Shown here piece by piece: positions 28,308 through 39,170 of a stretch of 64,000 bases of DNA. The position numbers and the translations under genes were made by a program. Source of the DNA: Sinimarinibacterium arenosum (lineage in GTDB: Bacteria > Pseudomonadota > Gammaproteobacteria > Nevskiales > Nevskiaceae). A model generated the notes under the pieces. It was not told the DNA's origin. It saw only the letters and a list, made by a program, of their open reading frames with translations, and did not search any database. The stretch spans positions 185,103 through 249,102 of the forward strand of contig NZ_SUKF01000010.1 of NCBI RefSeq assembly GCF_005047655.1, given 5' to 3'. Each line of letters begins with the position of its first letter. The stretch's first letter is position 1.

Positions 28308-29753
28308 TCACCCGCCCTGCGTACCGCCGACCGTCAGGCCGTCGATCTTCAGGGTCGGCTGACCGACGCCAACCGGCACACTCTGTCCGTCCTTGCCACA
28401 GACCCCGACACCCGCGTCGAGCGCCAGATCAGTGCCGACCATCGATACGCGTGTCAGCACCTCGGGACCATTGCCGATCAGCGTGGCGCCTTTGAGCGGG
28501 CGCCCCAGCTTGCCATTTTCGATCATGTAGGCCTCGGACGCCGAGAACACGAAATTGCCGCTGGTGATGTCGACCTGCCCCCCGCCGAAATTGGCGGCGT
28601 AGATCCCTCGTTCGACCGAAGCGATGATTTCCTTCGGATCGTGCGGACCGGCCAGCATGTAGGTGTTGGTCATGCGCGGCATCGGCAGCGCCGCGTACGA
28701 TTCGCGACGACCATTGCCGGTGGGCGCCATCCCCATCAGACGGGCGTTCAGCTTGTCCTGCAGGTAGCCCTTGAGTACGCCATTTTCGATCAAGGTGGTG
28801 CACTGGCTCGGCGTACCCTCGTCGTCGACCGTAAGCGAACCGCGCCGACCCGGCAGCGTGCCGTCGTCAACCACGGTACACAGATCCGATGCGACCTTCT
28901 GGCCGATACGGCCGGTGAACGCTGACGAACCCTTGCGGTTGAAATCACCTTCGAGACCGTGGCCGATCGCTTCGTGCAGCAGCACGCCCGGCCAGCCCGG
29001 ACCAAGCACTACGGTGAGGGTCCCGGCAGGCGCCGGAACGGCTTCCAGCGCGACATCGGCCAGACGCACCGCTTCACGCGCAAATCGCTCCGGCGCATCG
29101 CCACCGAGAAAGTCCAGATAGCCGCCGCGGCCGCCGCCGCCGGCGTGGCCCTGCTCGCGGCGCCCCTGATGTTCGATGATCACGCTGACATCCATCCGCA
29201 CCAGCGGGCGCACATCGGCGCAAAAGGTGCCGTCGGTGGCGGCGATCAGTACGGTCTCGGCATTGGCCGCGAGATTGACCATGACCTGCACCACACGCGG
29301 GTCGGCCGCTCGCGCTGCCGCGTCGGCACGGTGCATCAGGGCCAGCTTGGCATCGGTCTCCAAACCCGGCAGCGGATTGATCGCCGGATACAGCGGTTTC
29401 AGTGCAAGCTCGCTCTGGCGGCGCACACTGCCCTGCTCGCCATGGCGCACAATCGCACCGGCGGCCTGCGCCGCATCGGTCAACGCACTCAGCTCGATCG
29501 CATCCGAATAGGCGAGACCCTGCTTGTCGCCGGCGCAGGCCCGTACGCCCACGCCCTGCTCCACATGATGCGCTCCGGATTTGACCAATCCGTCTTCCAG
29601 TGACCAGGTCTCGGTGTAAGCCTGCTGGAAATACAGATCGGCGGCATCGACGCCGGGTTTCATCAGGCGCGATAGCACCTGTTCAACAGCAGCCTGATCC
29701 AGACCGGTGGGTTCGAGCAGCGTCTTGCGGGCAAGCGTCAGCGCCTGAGTCAT
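28308..29753 (-). CDS. tldD: Metalloprotease TldD
   Basis: The 481-residue protein equals E. coli TldD in length. TldD with TldE (PmbA) forms a zinc protease that degrades unfolded peptides and matures microcin B17 and gyrase toxins such as CcdA. The zinc-binding [11 protein letters not shown] motif is near residue 265 and the C-terminal [13 protein letters not shown] and [14 protein letters not shown] segments are characteristic. The partner pmbA is not in the window. It lies 34 bases after the nitrilase gene, on the same strand. Confidence 0.96.
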   Translation of the reverse strand: MTQALTLARKTLLEPTGLDQAAVEQVLSRLMKPGVDAADLYFQQAYTETWSLEDGLVKSGAHHVEQGVGVRACAGDKQGLAYSDAIELSALTDAAQAAGAIVRHGEQGSVRRQSELALKPLYPAINPLPGLETDAKLALMHRADAAARAADPRVVQVMVNLAANAETVLIAATDGTFCADVRPLVRMDVSVIIEHQGRREQGHAGGGGRGGYLDFLGGDAPERFAREAVRLADVALEAVPAPAGTLTVVLGPGWPGVLLHEAIGHGLEGDFNRKGSSAFTGRIGQKVASDLCTVVDDGTLPGRRGSLTVDDEGTPSQCTTLIENGVLKGYLQDKLNARLMGMAPTGNGRRESYAALPMPRMTNTYMLAGPHDPKEIIASVERGIYAANFGGGQVDITSGNFVFSASEAYMIENGKLGRPLKGATLIGNGPEVLTRVSMVGTDLALDAGVGVCGKDGQSVPVGVGQPTLKIDGLTVGGTQGG

Positions 29754-29787
29754 GGTGAGGGTTGGGCGTCCGTCAGCGAAGGGTTGA

Positions 29788-30618
29788 TCAGCTTAGCCGA
29801 CGATGGCCCAGCACGGGAAACTCGTGACGCAGGCGCGCGCGCCGCTCGGCGTCGATGGTCGCCAGCGCGGCACCCGGACGATCACCGCAGTCGGCCAGCA
29901 CGCCGCCCCAGGGATCGATGATGCAGCTGTGGCCCCAGGTATGCCGGCTGCCGGAGTGGCTGCCGCATTGACCGGACGCCAGCACATGACACAGATTTTC
30001 GATCGCGCGCGCGCGCAGCAATACCTCCCAGTGCGCGCGTCCTGTCGCCTCGGTGAATGCCGAAGGCACACACAACAGCTCGGCGCCCTGCGCAACCAGT
30101 GCACGGTACAACTCGGCAAAGCGCAGGTCGTAGCAGACCGACAAGCCGAGTCGCCCCAGCGGCGTATCGACCACGACCGGCTTCGGTGCTCCGGCTGCAA
30201 TGGTCGACGACTCGCGATAGCGCTCGCCCCGTCCGTCCGGCAGATCAACATCGAACAAGTGGATCTTGTCGTAGCGCGCGACGCGCTCGCCGCGCGCGTT
30301 GTAGACGCAGCAGGCGGCATACACATGCCCCGGGTCCGACGACGTCAGCGGGATGGTGCCCCCGACAATCCACAGATTGAGCTCCCGCGCCGTACGGGAC
30401 AGGAACTCCTGGATCGGGCCAGCCCCTTCGACCTCGGCAATCGCCAGCTTGTCGGTGTCGCGGGCCCCCATCAACGCAAAATTCTCCGGCAACACGGCGA
30501 GCGCCGCGCCACTGGCCGCCGCGCTCTGCAGCAGCGACGCCGCAGACGCCAGATTGGCATCACGATCCGGGCCACTGCTCATCTGGATCACCGCCGCCTG
30601 CTGTGTTGTCGTCATCAA
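29788..30618 (-). CDS. Carbon-nitrogen hydrolase (nitrilase/omega-amidase-like)
   Basis: The 276-residue protein is a nitrilase-superfamily hydrolase with the catalytic triad in order: Glu in [11 protein letters not shown], Lys in [14 protein letters not shown] and Cys in [13 protein letters not shown]. The composition points to the Nit1/Nit2 branch, which acts on deaminated glutathione or on omega-amides. It lies between yhdP (17-base gap) and tldD in the rng-yhdP-nit-tldD order common in gammaproteobacteria. Exact substrate is not readable from the sequence. Confidence 0.9.
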   Translation of the reverse strand: MMTTTQQAAVIQMSSGPDRDANLASAASLLQSAAASGAALAVLPENFALMGARDTDKLAIAEVEGAGPIQEFLSRTARELNLWIVGGTIPLTSSDPGHVYAACCVYNARGERVARYDKIHLFDVDLPDGRGERYRESSTIAAGAPKPVVVDTPLGRLGLSVCYDLRFAELYRALVAQGAELLCVPSAFTEATGRAHWEVLLRARAIENLCHVLASGQCGSHSGSRHTWGHSCIIDPWGGVLADCGDRPGAALATIDAERRARLRHEFPVLGHRRLS

Positions 30619-30635
30619 CTCATCTCACTCATGCC

Positions 30636-33600
30636 CTACGGGCTATTCGAATCCAGCTTTTCCACTTTGGGATTGTCCCAGCTGCCGGTGATTCGGTAAC
30701 TGAGCTGGGTCACTTGATCCAGCGGCTTGTCCAGCAACTCCTGCGCCAGCAGCACCAGACCACCGACGACCGGACCGCCGAGCAGCACCGCACCCAGCGT
30801 GACGCCGGCCGACACATCCGGATACACGGTCACTCGTTGGTCGTAGTCACGCGCGGCGATGCCGACAGCACCACGGACGTCCATTCGCAGCGACGGCGCT
30901 TCCATGTGCAGATCGTCTGTGTGGGCAACTCCGTTGGCCAGTTCGAAGTGCCCCTTGATCGTATCGAACGCGAGACCGTCACCCACAACGTCATCGAAAT
31001 TCAGGGTTAAGCGTCGCGGCAAGGCGTAGAAATTGATCAGTCCCAGCACGCGGCTGGCGCCCGGCTGCACTGCCCGCAACTGACCCTTGTTTGCGTCGAC
31101 ATCAATGCGCCCCGACGCCATGCGCCAGTCCAGCCCGGTCCCGGTGTTGTGCCAGTTCAGGTCCCCCAGAAACTGCGTGCGCTCGGCCTGTAAGCTCGGC
31201 GCATAGTCGAATGCCTGCAGCAGTGCGTCGATGTCGGTGGTGTTGAGGTCGAACTTGAGGTTGGCGGTCGACTGCCCTTCGGTACGCCGCCACTGCCCGC
31301 CCGCGCTCAGGTCAACAATGCCCTCCGCCAGCCGAGCCTGGATCAGACGCTGACCACCCGGAACGCGTTCGGAACGCAGGTTCAAACGCCCCAGATCCGC
31401 GGTGCCGACACGCAGCGCCTGACACTGAATATCCAGTACCGGCAGGCTTGCCGGGTCGGTCACGGTCGGCGTCGCAGCAGCCGGTGACGCCGACGCCGCC
31501 GGCATGGCCAGCTTCAGTCCCAGATGATCCAGCCGCGCGACCACGCGATCTCCGCCTGCGTGAGTCCAGACCACCGAGCCACCGACACCCTCGCCGCTGA
31601 AATCGGTGCGCCAGCCATCGCTCAACGGCTGGTAGCGCAACCTCGTTGCCAGCGTCGATTGTGCCCCCCATATCAGTTGATCGGTCTCGATCTCGGCGCT
31701 GTCCAGTCCCACGCCGCCATGATCACCGGCTGTGATCACGGCAATCCATGACTCCACATCCAATTGCGCCACTCGCCCGTCCAGCAGGAATCGCCCCGCT
31801 TGCACCGGCGGCGCAAGCTTCGTCCCCACGCGCGCGGACAGACCCGCCAGCGCATCGCCGTCACGACCGTCGGTCCGCGTCGGGCCAATTTCCAGCGCGA
31901 CTCCGAACCGATCGCCATAGGCCAGATCGACCGCGACCGGCGCAAACCGGCCTTCATGCACCCGAACAGTCAGCGCCTCCGTCACGTCCCCTGGCTTGCC
32001 GAGGGGTTGCGGCAGATCGACAACGGTCCCACTCAGATCGGAACTCAGGAGCAACTCGCTGTCGGTATCCTTCAGCGGCAGCTCCAGGTTCCAGCCGCTG
32101 GCGCCATGCAATCGGGGGCGCAGGATCTCGGGAATGTATTTCGATGCACCACTGCCATCAGCTTTCGGCGTAAACGCAAAGCTGCCGCGCACGACCCCGC
32201 GGGTTCCGTCCTGCGGATCGATCCGCAACCGCAGTGGAACATCGGCATAGCGCGCCTTGAGCGCTGTCGCACGCACACCTTCATTGTCGAAAGCCAGCTG
32301 ACCGTTCAGTCCTGTGATGGCCGGATCGAGCGTCGTGTACTTCAGCTGGGCGTCATTCAGATCAACCGTGCCGTGAACCACCGGCATCTGATGCTCCTGC
32401 AGCGGAATATCGAGCTGCAAGGCAACAGCGGCAGCGCCGCTGGCTTCAGTGTGGTCAAGCAAGCCCCGCAGGACTTTGCGCAGAGGTGAAGCACGCAGGT
32501 AGGCGTAGAATTGCGACAGCTCGCCGTCCAGACTTGCGCTCACGCTGAAGCGTTGCTCAGCGAAATCGTCAAAGCGCACCTCGGCACGCTTGACCGCGTT
32601 GCCCATTGAGGAGCCATGGTCGACAAAGATTCCCAGACTGCTGCCGGTGAAATGCAGTTGCGCGGCCAGACCCTCGATCCGCGGCCAGTCCGGCAAGAAC
32701 TCCAGCGCGCCATCGGTCACGTCCAGATCCAGATTCCAGGCGCCGGTCGGATGATTGACGAAAGGAAAGTCATGCAGCGGGCCCTCAATCTTGAGCGCGC
32801 CATGTGGCACGCGCCCAGCCACGATGGCATCGCTGAGCCAGCGCTTCAGGCTGTCCGGCCAATGCCGCGGCATCAGGCCTTTGGCTGCGGTGGCATCTTC
32901 ACCGGAAAACTCGGCCTGCAACGTCAGCACCGGTGACGCATTGGCGTCCGCCGGTAGATCCAGCGAGAGCTGCCCCTGGCCCTGGGTGCCGGCAAGTTGC
33001 CAGTCAAACGAGTCCGCCGAGATCCGCCAGCTGTCGCTGGTGCGGGTCCATCGCAGGACCGCGGAGAACGCATCGAACGACAGATCCGACTCCATGATCT
33101 GCGGCAACTTCAGCAGCATCGGAGCCCGCGACAACTGCACCTGCCCACCGTTTTCGTCTGCGGTCAGTTCGCCAGCAATGCCCGCAACGCCGAAATTCCG
33201 ATCCGCGCGAAGGCCGGCATCATTCAGTTGCGCCCGTACCGAGTAGCGCGGCGTGGTGGGCTGCATCGGGTCGGCGCTCGGCGGCACCCGCACACGCGCG
33301 ACCAAACCTTCGATCAGACCGCTGCTGCGCCCGGCCGTCTGGGTCCAGGCCGGCGCGTCGCGCCAGATCCCCAACCAGGGCGACAGCTGCGTCAGATTCA
33401 GGCGATCGGCATCCAGGTCATAGGCGGCGACCCCGTCCAGATCACTGCGGCGCAGACTGCCGTGCAGCAGCAGCGCGTCGTCAAAACTCAAGTCGGTCAC
33501 ATCGACGCGCCAACCGCGCGGATCGCGCAGATAGTCGACGACCGCCCGCGTCTGCTGCGCGCTGGACAGCACCCCGGCGCGCGCCAGCACCATCGGACCG

Positions 33601-34442
33601 GAGTCGAACGCCATGCGTGCACGCGTGATACGCCCCTCGGTGATATCACCACTGATCTCGCCCTGCAGATCCGCGACACCGATCTGGGTACCGGCCAGCA
33701 GCCAGGGACGCAACCACCCCTGCGGAACCAGGCCATCGACCTCCAGATCGAAACGCCCCTGCCAGCTGCGCAACTGCGCGACGCTGCCGTCGATTTCGGC
33801 TTCAAGCTGCACCTTGCCACCACGATCCGGCGGCAACAGCAGCGCTGCATCCAGTTCGAACCCGCCGGCACGCGCCGCCAGTTCGGCATGTTCGATGGCA
33901 AACGTCAGCGGGCTGTCCGCAAAGGCGGGATGCAGCACGCGCAGCTCGCAATCCTCCAGTCGCACCTGCTTGAAGCGCTCCAGGTCGCGCAGCCATTGCT
34001 CACGCCGCGCGCTGAGCGGCAGATCACCATCGCCCGGCTCGAAACCGGCGATGCGGATGCGCCGCTGCTCGTCCACTTCGGCAGAAACGCGCAGCCCGGC
34101 AAGCACCAGTCGCGTCGGCACCACATTGCCGGTCAGCAGCCGCATCACACTGATGCCGATACTCAGGCGCTCGACGCGCAGCTGTTCGTCGCCGTCGTCG
34201 CTGTACAGCGTGATGCCGGTGAGATCAAAACGCGGACTCAATCCACTCCACGCCAGGCTGATGCCCCCGATCTGCACCGGCCGGCCGGTGGCGTCACTGA
34301 CCCAGTTCGCGAGCTCCTCGCGGTAGCTTGGAATGGCCAGCACCGCGAGCTGGAACAACCCGCTCAACACCGCCCCGGTCAGCACCGTGGTGGTGATCAG
34401 CGAAATCGCCCAGGTCCACCAGCGGCGTTTGACGCGTTCCAT
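30636..34442 (-). CDS. yhdP: YhdP family large AsmA-like envelope protein
   Basis: This 1268-residue protein has one N-terminal TM helix (about 14-36) and a very long periplasmic beta-rich region of the DUF3971/AsmA_2 kind. YhdP is one of the AsmA-like proteins that bridge the inner and outer membranes and move phospholipids outward. The length matches E. coli YhdP (1266). It follows rng with a 125-base gap and precedes the nitrilase gene by 17 bases. The C-terminal end (VTQLSYRITGSWDNPKVEKL) is the typical AsmA terminus. Confidence 0.94.
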   Translation of the reverse strand: MERVKRRWWTWAISLITTTVLTGAVLSGLFQLAVLAIPSYREELANWVSDATGRPVQIGGISLAWSGLSPRFDLTGITLYSDDGDEQLRVERLSIGISVMRLLTGNVVPTRLVLAGLRVSAEVDEQRRIRIAGFEPGDGDLPLSARREQWLRDLERFKQVRLEDCELRVLHPAFADSPLTFAIEHAELAARAGGFELDAALLLPPDRGGKVQLEAEIDGSVAQLRSWQGRFDLEVDGLVPQGWLRPWLLAGTQIGVADLQGEISGDITEGRITRARMAFDSGPMVLARAGVLSSAQQTRAVVDYLRDPRGWRVDVTDLSFDDALLLHGSLRRSDLDGVAAYDLDADRLNLTQLSPWLGIWRDAPAWTQTAGRSSGLIEGLVARVRVPPSADPMQPTTPRYSVRAQLNDAGLRADRNFGVAGIAGELTADENGGQVQLSRAPMLLKLPQIMESDLSFDAFSAVLRWTRTSDSWRISADSFDWQLAGTQGQGQLSLDLPADANASPVLTLQAEFSGEDATAAKGLMPRHWPDSLKRWLSDAIVAGRVPHGALKIEGPLHDFPFVNHPTGAWNLDLDVTDGALEFLPDWPRIEGLAAQLHFTGSSLGIFVDHGSSMGNAVKRAEVRFDDFAEQRFSVSASLDGELSQFYAYLRASPLRKVLRGLLDHTEASGAAAVALQLDIPLQEHQMPVVHGTVDLNDAQLKYTTLDPAITGLNGQLAFDNEGVRATALKARYADVPLRLRIDPQDGTRGVVRGSFAFTPKADGSGASKYIPEILRPRLHGASGWNLELPLKDTDSELLLSSDLSGTVVDLPQPLGKPGDVTEALTVRVHEGRFAPVAVDLAYGDRFGVALEIGPTRTDGRDGDALAGLSARVGTKLAPPVQAGRFLLDGRVAQLDVESWIAVITAGDHGGVGLDSAEIETDQLIWGAQSTLATRLRYQPLSDGWRTDFSGEGVGGSVVWTHAGGDRVVARLDHLGLKLAMPAASASPAAATPTVTDPASLPVLDIQCQALRVGTADLGRLNLRSERVPGGQRLIQARLAEGIVDLSAGGQWRRTEGQSTANLKFDLNTTDIDALLQAFDYAPSLQAERTQFLGDLNWHNTGTGLDWRMASGRIDVDANKGQLRAVQPGASRVLGLINFYALPRRLTLNFDDVVGDGLAFDTIKGHFELANGVAHTDDLHMEAPSLRMDVRGAVGIAARDYDQRVTVYPDVSAGVTLGAVLLGGPVVGGLVLLAQELLDKPLDQVTQLSYRITGSWDNPKVEKLDSNSP

Positions 34443-34567
34443 GAATGATCGGAGACGGCTAGGTTCAGTAAGGATGAAGGGTTATTGTCGCGCCACACCG
34501 GACGCTCGGCCACTGATGCCGGCGCATACCGCGTCCAGTATCGGTTGCTGAGACCGCCTGCACGACA

Positions 34568-36022
34568 CTACAGCGGCACCACGTCGTAGCTTTCCTGAGA
34601 ATAGGCACTCTCGGATTGCAGCCGGATCGGGCGTCGCAGATTGGCCTCAAGATCGGCCAAGCCCATCGATTCCTCTTCAACCAGGCGCTGAATCACGTTG
34701 GGTGCGGCCAGCACCAGGAAGCCCTTGGCTTCGAACTGGCGCGCGGCACGCTGGACTTCACGCGTGACCTCATGACACACGGTTTCCACAGTCTTGATGG
34801 TCGCCCGCCCCTGACAGGTGGGGCACGGCTCGCACAGGATGTGGCCGAGCGATTCGCGCGTGCGCTTGCGCGTCATCTCGATCAATCCCAGTGGCGAGAA
34901 CGGATGAATCTGCGTGCGCGCATGATCGCTTGCCAGCGCGCGTTCCAGTGCGCGCAGGACCTGAGCACGATGATCTTCGGACTTCATGTCGATGAAATCG
35001 AGAATGATGATGCCCCCAAGATTGCGCAGCCGGAGCTGTCGCGCGATCGCCTGCGCGGCCTCCAGATTGGTCTTGAGCACGGTTTCTTCGAGATTCCGGT
35101 GCCCGGTATAGCCACCGGTATTGACGTCGATCGTGGTCATCGCCTCGGTCTGATCGATCACCAGATGTCCGCCGGACTTCAGATCGACCCGGCGATCCAG
35201 CGCACGATTGATGTCGTCCTCGACGCCGTACAGATCGAAGATCGGTGCCGCACCCTGGTAGACCTCGATCAGCGGTGCCGCTCGCGGCACGAACAACTGC
35301 GCGAACTGTTTGACCCGGCGGGCCTCCTCCGCGCTGTCAATGCGTACCCGCTCCACGTCGGTGCCCAGCAGATCCCGCAGGATGCGCATCGACAGCGGCA
35401 GATCGCCATGAACCAGCGTTCCCGGCTTGGCCTCACCGGCCTGTTTGCTGATCGAGTTCCACAGGCGCAGCAGAAAGGTCAGATCGGCCTCCAGCGCCTC
35501 GGCTTCCACGCCTTCAGCGGCGGTGCGGGCAATCAGGCCGAACTGCGGGGCCTGCAGTGAATGCGCGCCTTCCAGGATCGCGCGTAACCGCTCACGCTCC
35601 GCCTCGTCCTCAATCCGCGCCGACACGCCAACATGGCGCTCGTGCGGCAGCAGCACCAGATAACGCGACGGTACCGACAACAGCGATGACAGACGTGCGC
35701 CTTTGGACCCCATCGGATCTTTCAACACCTGCACCAGCACGTGCTGACCCTCGTGCAACAACTGCGTGATGCTTGGTGTCTCGGCATCGCCATTGAGCGG
35801 CAACATGTCTGCCACATGCAGGAATGCGGTGCGCTCCAGACCGATTTCGACGAACGCCGCCTGCATGCCAGGCAGCACCCTTTGAATCGAACCCTTGTAG
35901 ATGTTGCCGGTGAGACCATGGCGCGAAGCGCGCTGAACGTGGACCTCCTGCGCCGCCCCCCCTTCGACCAGCGCGACGCGAGTCTCCTGCGGACCGATAT
36001 TGACCAGTATCTCTGTGCTCAT
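34568..36022 (-). CDS. rng: Ribonuclease G
   Basis: The 484-residue endoribonuclease (E. coli 489) matures the 5' end of 16S rRNA and degrades mRNAs. An S1-like domain near 35-125 (NIYKGSIQRVLPGMQAAFVEIG) is followed by the catalytic DNase I-like domain with metal-binding aspartates in TIDVNTGGYTG and LDFIDMKSEDH, and a zinc-link CEPCPTC that joins the dimer. It lacks the long C-terminal scaffold of RNase E. Start MSTEILVNI is family-typical. It lies between maf and yhdP, the usual order. Confidence 0.96.
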   Translation of the reverse strand: MSTEILVNIGPQETRVALVEGGAAQEVHVQRASRHGLTGNIYKGSIQRVLPGMQAAFVEIGLERTAFLHVADMLPLNGDAETPSITQLLHEGQHVLVQVLKDPMGSKGARLSSLLSVPSRYLVLLPHERHVGVSARIEDEAERERLRAILEGAHSLQAPQFGLIARTAAEGVEAEALEADLTFLLRLWNSISKQAGEAKPGTLVHGDLPLSMRILRDLLGTDVERVRIDSAEEARRVKQFAQLFVPRAAPLIEVYQGAAPIFDLYGVEDDINRALDRRVDLKSGGHLVIDQTEAMTTIDVNTGGYTGHRNLEETVLKTNLEAAQAIARQLRLRNLGGIIILDFIDMKSEDHRAQVLRALERALASDHARTQIHPFSPLGLIEMTRKRTRESLGHILCEPCPTCQGRATIKTVETVCHEVTREVQRAARQFEAKGFLVLAAPNVIQRLVEEESMGLADLEANLRRPIRLQSESAYSQESYDVVPL

Positions 36023-36088
36023 GATGGAATGACGCGCCTGGATGCAGAAAATATGAACAGCAATTCGTATGACGTCCTGGCAGCAGCT

Positions 36089-36715
36089 TCATCGCAGCGC
36101 AGGCGGAGTCAGTATTTCGATACCGCATTCGGCCAGCAGTTCGGCTGTCTCGAACAGTGGCAATCCGACGACGCCGCTGTAACTGCCGCGAATCTCGCGT
36201 ACAAACACCGCGCCAAAACCCTGGATCGCATAAGCGCCGGCCTTACCCGCCGGTTCGCCGCTGTCCCAGTAGGCCACAGCCCGCTGCGGTGAAATGGGTC
36301 CAAAGCACACATCGGTCACCGACAGCCGTACTGCCTCGCGTCCGGAGCACGCCACCGCAACGGCGGAATAGACTTGATGACTGCGACCGGACAACCGAGA
36401 CAGCAGCTCCAGCGCATGCTCCCGATCACGCGGCTTGCCGAGAATCTCGCCGTCGAGTACGACATCGGTATCCGCGCCCAGCACCGGAAGCGCACGACCG
36501 ACCCGCCTGGCGCCGGCACGCGCCTTGTCCAGCGCCACGCGGCAGGCGTAGTCAGCCGCCGACTCAGCGGATCCCGGATATTCCTCAACGTCAACGTCGA
36601 CAACGGCAAAGCGCAGTCCGCACTGCGTCAACAGCTCGCGCCGCCGCGGCGAGCGCGACGCCAGCACCAGCTGCGCCGGCAACAGCGCGCCGTCGTTCCG
36701 TGCACTCTCCCCCAC
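36089..36715 (-). CDS. maf: Maf family nucleotide pyrophosphatase
   Basis: The 208-residue protein is a Maf/YhdE-type house-cleaning NTP pyrophosphatase that hydrolyses dTTP, UTP and modified nucleotides. LVLASRSPRRRELLTQCG is the substrate-binding loop and GADTDVVLDGEILGKP holds the catalytic Asp. The start is GTG at 36715, giving a slightly longer N-terminus than usual; the true start may be a few codons later. It precedes rng by 66 bases and is divergent from the class II aldolase gene. Confidence 0.93.
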   Translation of the reverse strand: MGESARNDGALLPAQLVLASRSPRRRELLTQCGLRFAVVDVDVEEYPGSAESAADYACRVALDKARAGARRVGRALPVLGADTDVVLDGEILGKPRDREHALELLSRLSGRSHQVYSAVAVACSGREAVRLSVTDVCFGPISPQRAVAYWDSGEPAGKAGAYAIQGFGAVFVREIRGSYSGVVGLPLFETAELLAECGIEILTPPALR

Positions 36716-36810
36716 ACATCCTCCGGATAAATTCTGCTCAAAGTCCCCGGCTGGCTGTCGAAAATGCGCTAGGGTGCACCTTCAGACAAGATCCGCGCGA
36801 GGAGACGGAC

Positions 36811-37575
36811 ATGACGGATACTAACGTGAACGTACGTGAACAGGTTTCGCCCGAAGAATGGCAGGCACGCGTTGATCTTGCCGCCGCATATCGCCTGGTC
36901 GCAGACTTTGGCTGGGACGATCTGGTGTTTACGCACATCTCGGCACGCGTGCCGGGCAGCGACCACCACTTCCTGATCAATCCTTACGGCTTCCTGTTCG
37001 AGGAAATCACCGCCAGTTCGCTGGTCAAGATCGACCTCCACGGCAACAAGGTCATGGACTCGCCCCACATGATCAATCCAGCGGGATTCACGATTCACAG
37101 CGCCGTGCATGCCGCGCGACCGGACGTGCAATGCGTGATGCACACGCACTCGCTCAACGGCGTCGCAGTCTCGGCGCAGCAAGGCGGATTGCTGCCGCTG
37201 TCACAGCAGTCGCTGTTCGTGCTGGCGTCGCTGGGCTATCACACCTATGAAGGCGTGGCACTGAACGAGGCCGAGAAACCGCGGCTGGTCGCCGATCTAG
37301 GGGAGCGCAGCTTCCTGATGCTGCGCAATCACGGCCTGCTGACGGTCGGCGCCTCCGCGGCCGATGCATTTCTGGCGATGTACATCTTCGAAGCCGCCTG
37401 CACGATCCAGGTCCGCGCACAGAGCGGCGGCGGTCCGACGATTCCGATTGCGCAAGCACTGGTCGACGGCATCCAGGCACAGGCACAACAGGTCACGCGC
37501 GGACTCGGCGGCGCACTGGCCTGGCCAGGTCTGCTGCGCCGACTGGACCGGCTCGATCCGGGCTACCGCGACTGA
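36811..37575 (+). CDS. Class II aldolase/adducin family protein
   Basis: The 254-residue protein has the class II aldolase/adducin fold. Zinc ligands are seen in MHTHSLNG and in RNHGLLTVG, and FTHISARVPG is the family N-terminal phosphate-binding region. I chose ATG at 36811, with GGAG about 8 bases before, since upstream extension to 36157 is antisense to maf. The group includes fuculose-phosphate aldolases and decarboxylases, but also many uncharacterised members of this length. It is a lone + gene whose last 13 bases overlap the convergent lnt. Confidence 0.88.
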   Translation: MTDTNVNVREQVSPEEWQARVDLAAAYRLVADFGWDDLVFTHISARVPGSDHHFLINPYGFLFEEITASSLVKIDLHGNKVMDSPHMINPAGFTIHSAVHAARPDVQCVMHTHSLNGVAVSAQQGGLLPLSQQSLFVLASLGYHTYEGVALNEAEKPRLVADLGERSFLMLRNHGLLTVGASAADAFLAMYIFEAACTIQVRAQSGGGPTIPIAQALVDGIQAQAQQVTRGLGGALAWPGLLRRLDRLDPGYRD

Positions 37576-39077
37576 GCGTCGGGTCTTCGGCGCGCGCCGA
37601 CGACGAGTGCCGCCAGCAAGCCCAGTGCCAGGACGGCCAGCGGCCAGTCACCCCAGCGCGCGTAAGGCGTCAGGCCGGCGCGCGGTTGGATCTGGCCTTT
37701 GAGGATTTCAGTGCGGTTCCAGCCGGCGCTGTCCAGCACACGTCCGTCGGCATCGATCAGCGCACTGATGCCGGTATTGGCCGCACGCACCAGCATGCGC
37801 CCGGTCTCCAATGCACGCATGCGCGCGATCTGCAGGTGCTGCGCCGGCGCTGACGAACCCTCGAACCAGGCATCGTTGGTCAGATTGACCAGCAGACTTT
37901 GCGAACCGACGCCATGCCGCAATTCGCGACCAAACGCATCTTCGAAGCAGATCGACAGCCCCAACCGTTCGCCATGCACCGCAATCGGGGCTTGCTCGTC
38001 ACCGCCCGACAAAAGGTCGTCATATGGGGTGCCGATCCAGGCCATCACCGGACGCAGAAAATCCGGGATTGGAAAGTATTCCCCGAACGGCACCAGGTGG
38101 CGCTTGGTGTAACGCCCACTGCCACGGCCCAGCACTTCGACGCCGTTGTAGTATCCACGGCCGTCATCGGCGTGAATGATCATTCCGGCCAACACCGCCG
38201 AACCGGCCTGTCGCGCCTGTGCCGACAACGCCTCCAGATAGGGCAGACGGATTGCCTGATACGGCTGCGTCACGGCAACCTCGGGCCAGACCACCAGATC
38301 GGCTCCCAGCGCCGACTCGGTCATGCGCAGGTAGCGATCGAGGATCGGCCCCACCAGGTCTCGATCCCATTTCTGATCCTGTGAAATGTTGCCCTGAACC
38401 ACTGCAACACTCAGCGCGGCGCCATTCGGTCGGGTCCACGCCGACGCCGTCGGCAGCAACGGCGGCAGCCACCACGGCAGCGCCGCCAACACCAGCAGCA
38501 CTGCACGCCGTGGGGGTGACAACGGCATCACGCGCGGCATCGCACGCTCGATCAACGCCGCCGATAACACCAGCAGCACTGAGATCCCGTGCACACCCAG
38601 CAGCGGCGCCAGCCGCGCCAGAGGCGCATCGGTGGCGGCGTAGCCCAGACTGAGCCAGGGAAATCCGGTCAGCAACCAGCCGCGCGCCAGCTCAGACAGC
38701 AGCCATAACGCGGCCAGCCCCCCCCAGCCCCACGACGACTGCCACAAGCGCAGACGTGCGGCGGCATACAACACGAATGCCGGAAACAGCCCCAGATAGG
38801 CGACCAGAGCCATCAGCATCAGAACGCTGACCCAGGCCGGCGCCCCGCCATAGGTATGCGTGCTGATGAAAACCCAGTAGACACCGCCGAGAAAATGGCC
38901 GACCCCGAACAGCCAGCCCAGCAGCCAGGCGCGGCGCGCAGAACAGGACCGCACCAACAGAAACAACGCGGCCAGGCACAGCGGGATCAGTGGCAGATAA
39001 GCCATCGGGGCGAACGCCAAAGTCATGACTGCGCCAAGCACGCTGGCGGCGACAGCAGACAGCAATGACTTCAGCAT
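37563..39077 (-). CDS. lnt: Apolipoprotein N-acyltransferase
   Basis: The 504-residue inner-membrane enzyme adds the third acyl chain to lipoproteins. Six or so TM helices in the first 210 residues are followed by a nitrilase-like periplasmic domain with the catalytic Glu in VVWPEVAV, Lys in TKRHLVPFGEYFPIP and Cys in SICFEDAFG, and a final TM helix near the C-terminus. Length fits the family (E. coli 512). It follows corC by 93 bases in the conserved miaB-phoH-ybeY-corC-lnt order. Its 3' end overlaps the convergent aldolase gene by 13 bases. Confidence 0.97.
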   Translation of the reverse strand: MLKSLLSAVAASVLGAVMTLAFAPMAYLPLIPLCLAALFLLVRSCSARRAWLLGWLFGVGHFLGGVYWVFISTHTYGGAPAWVSVLMLMALVAYLGLFPAFVLYAAARLRLWQSSWGWGGLAALWLLSELARGWLLTGFPWLSLGYAATDAPLARLAPLLGVHGISVLLVLSAALIERAMPRVMPLSPPRRAVLLVLAALPWWLPPLLPTASAWTRPNGAALSVAVVQGNISQDQKWDRDLVGPILDRYLRMTESALGADLVVWPEVAVTQPYQAIRLPYLEALSAQARQAGSAVLAGMIIHADDGRGYYNGVEVLGRGSGRYTKRHLVPFGEYFPIPDFLRPVMAWIGTPYDDLLSGGDEQAPIAVHGERLGLSICFEDAFGRELRHGVGSQSLLVNLTNDAWFEGSSAPAQHLQIARMRALETGRMLVRAANTGISALIDADGRVLDSAGWNRTEILKGQIQPRAGLTPYARWGDWPLAVLALGLLAALVVGARRRPDAQSR

Positions 39078-39170
39078 GTTCGGCTCGAACTCTCGACGCG
39101 GGCGACGTGCAGTCTAGCGATCCTGGCTTGCAGCAACGTGATCGTCACCTCTGGCTTCGAGAGACCCAGC

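Noticed and set aside
36157..36810. Long N-terminal extension of the class II aldolase
   Set aside because: The extension is antisense to maf and low-complexity; the ATG at 36811 has a good ribosome-binding site and a family-like start.
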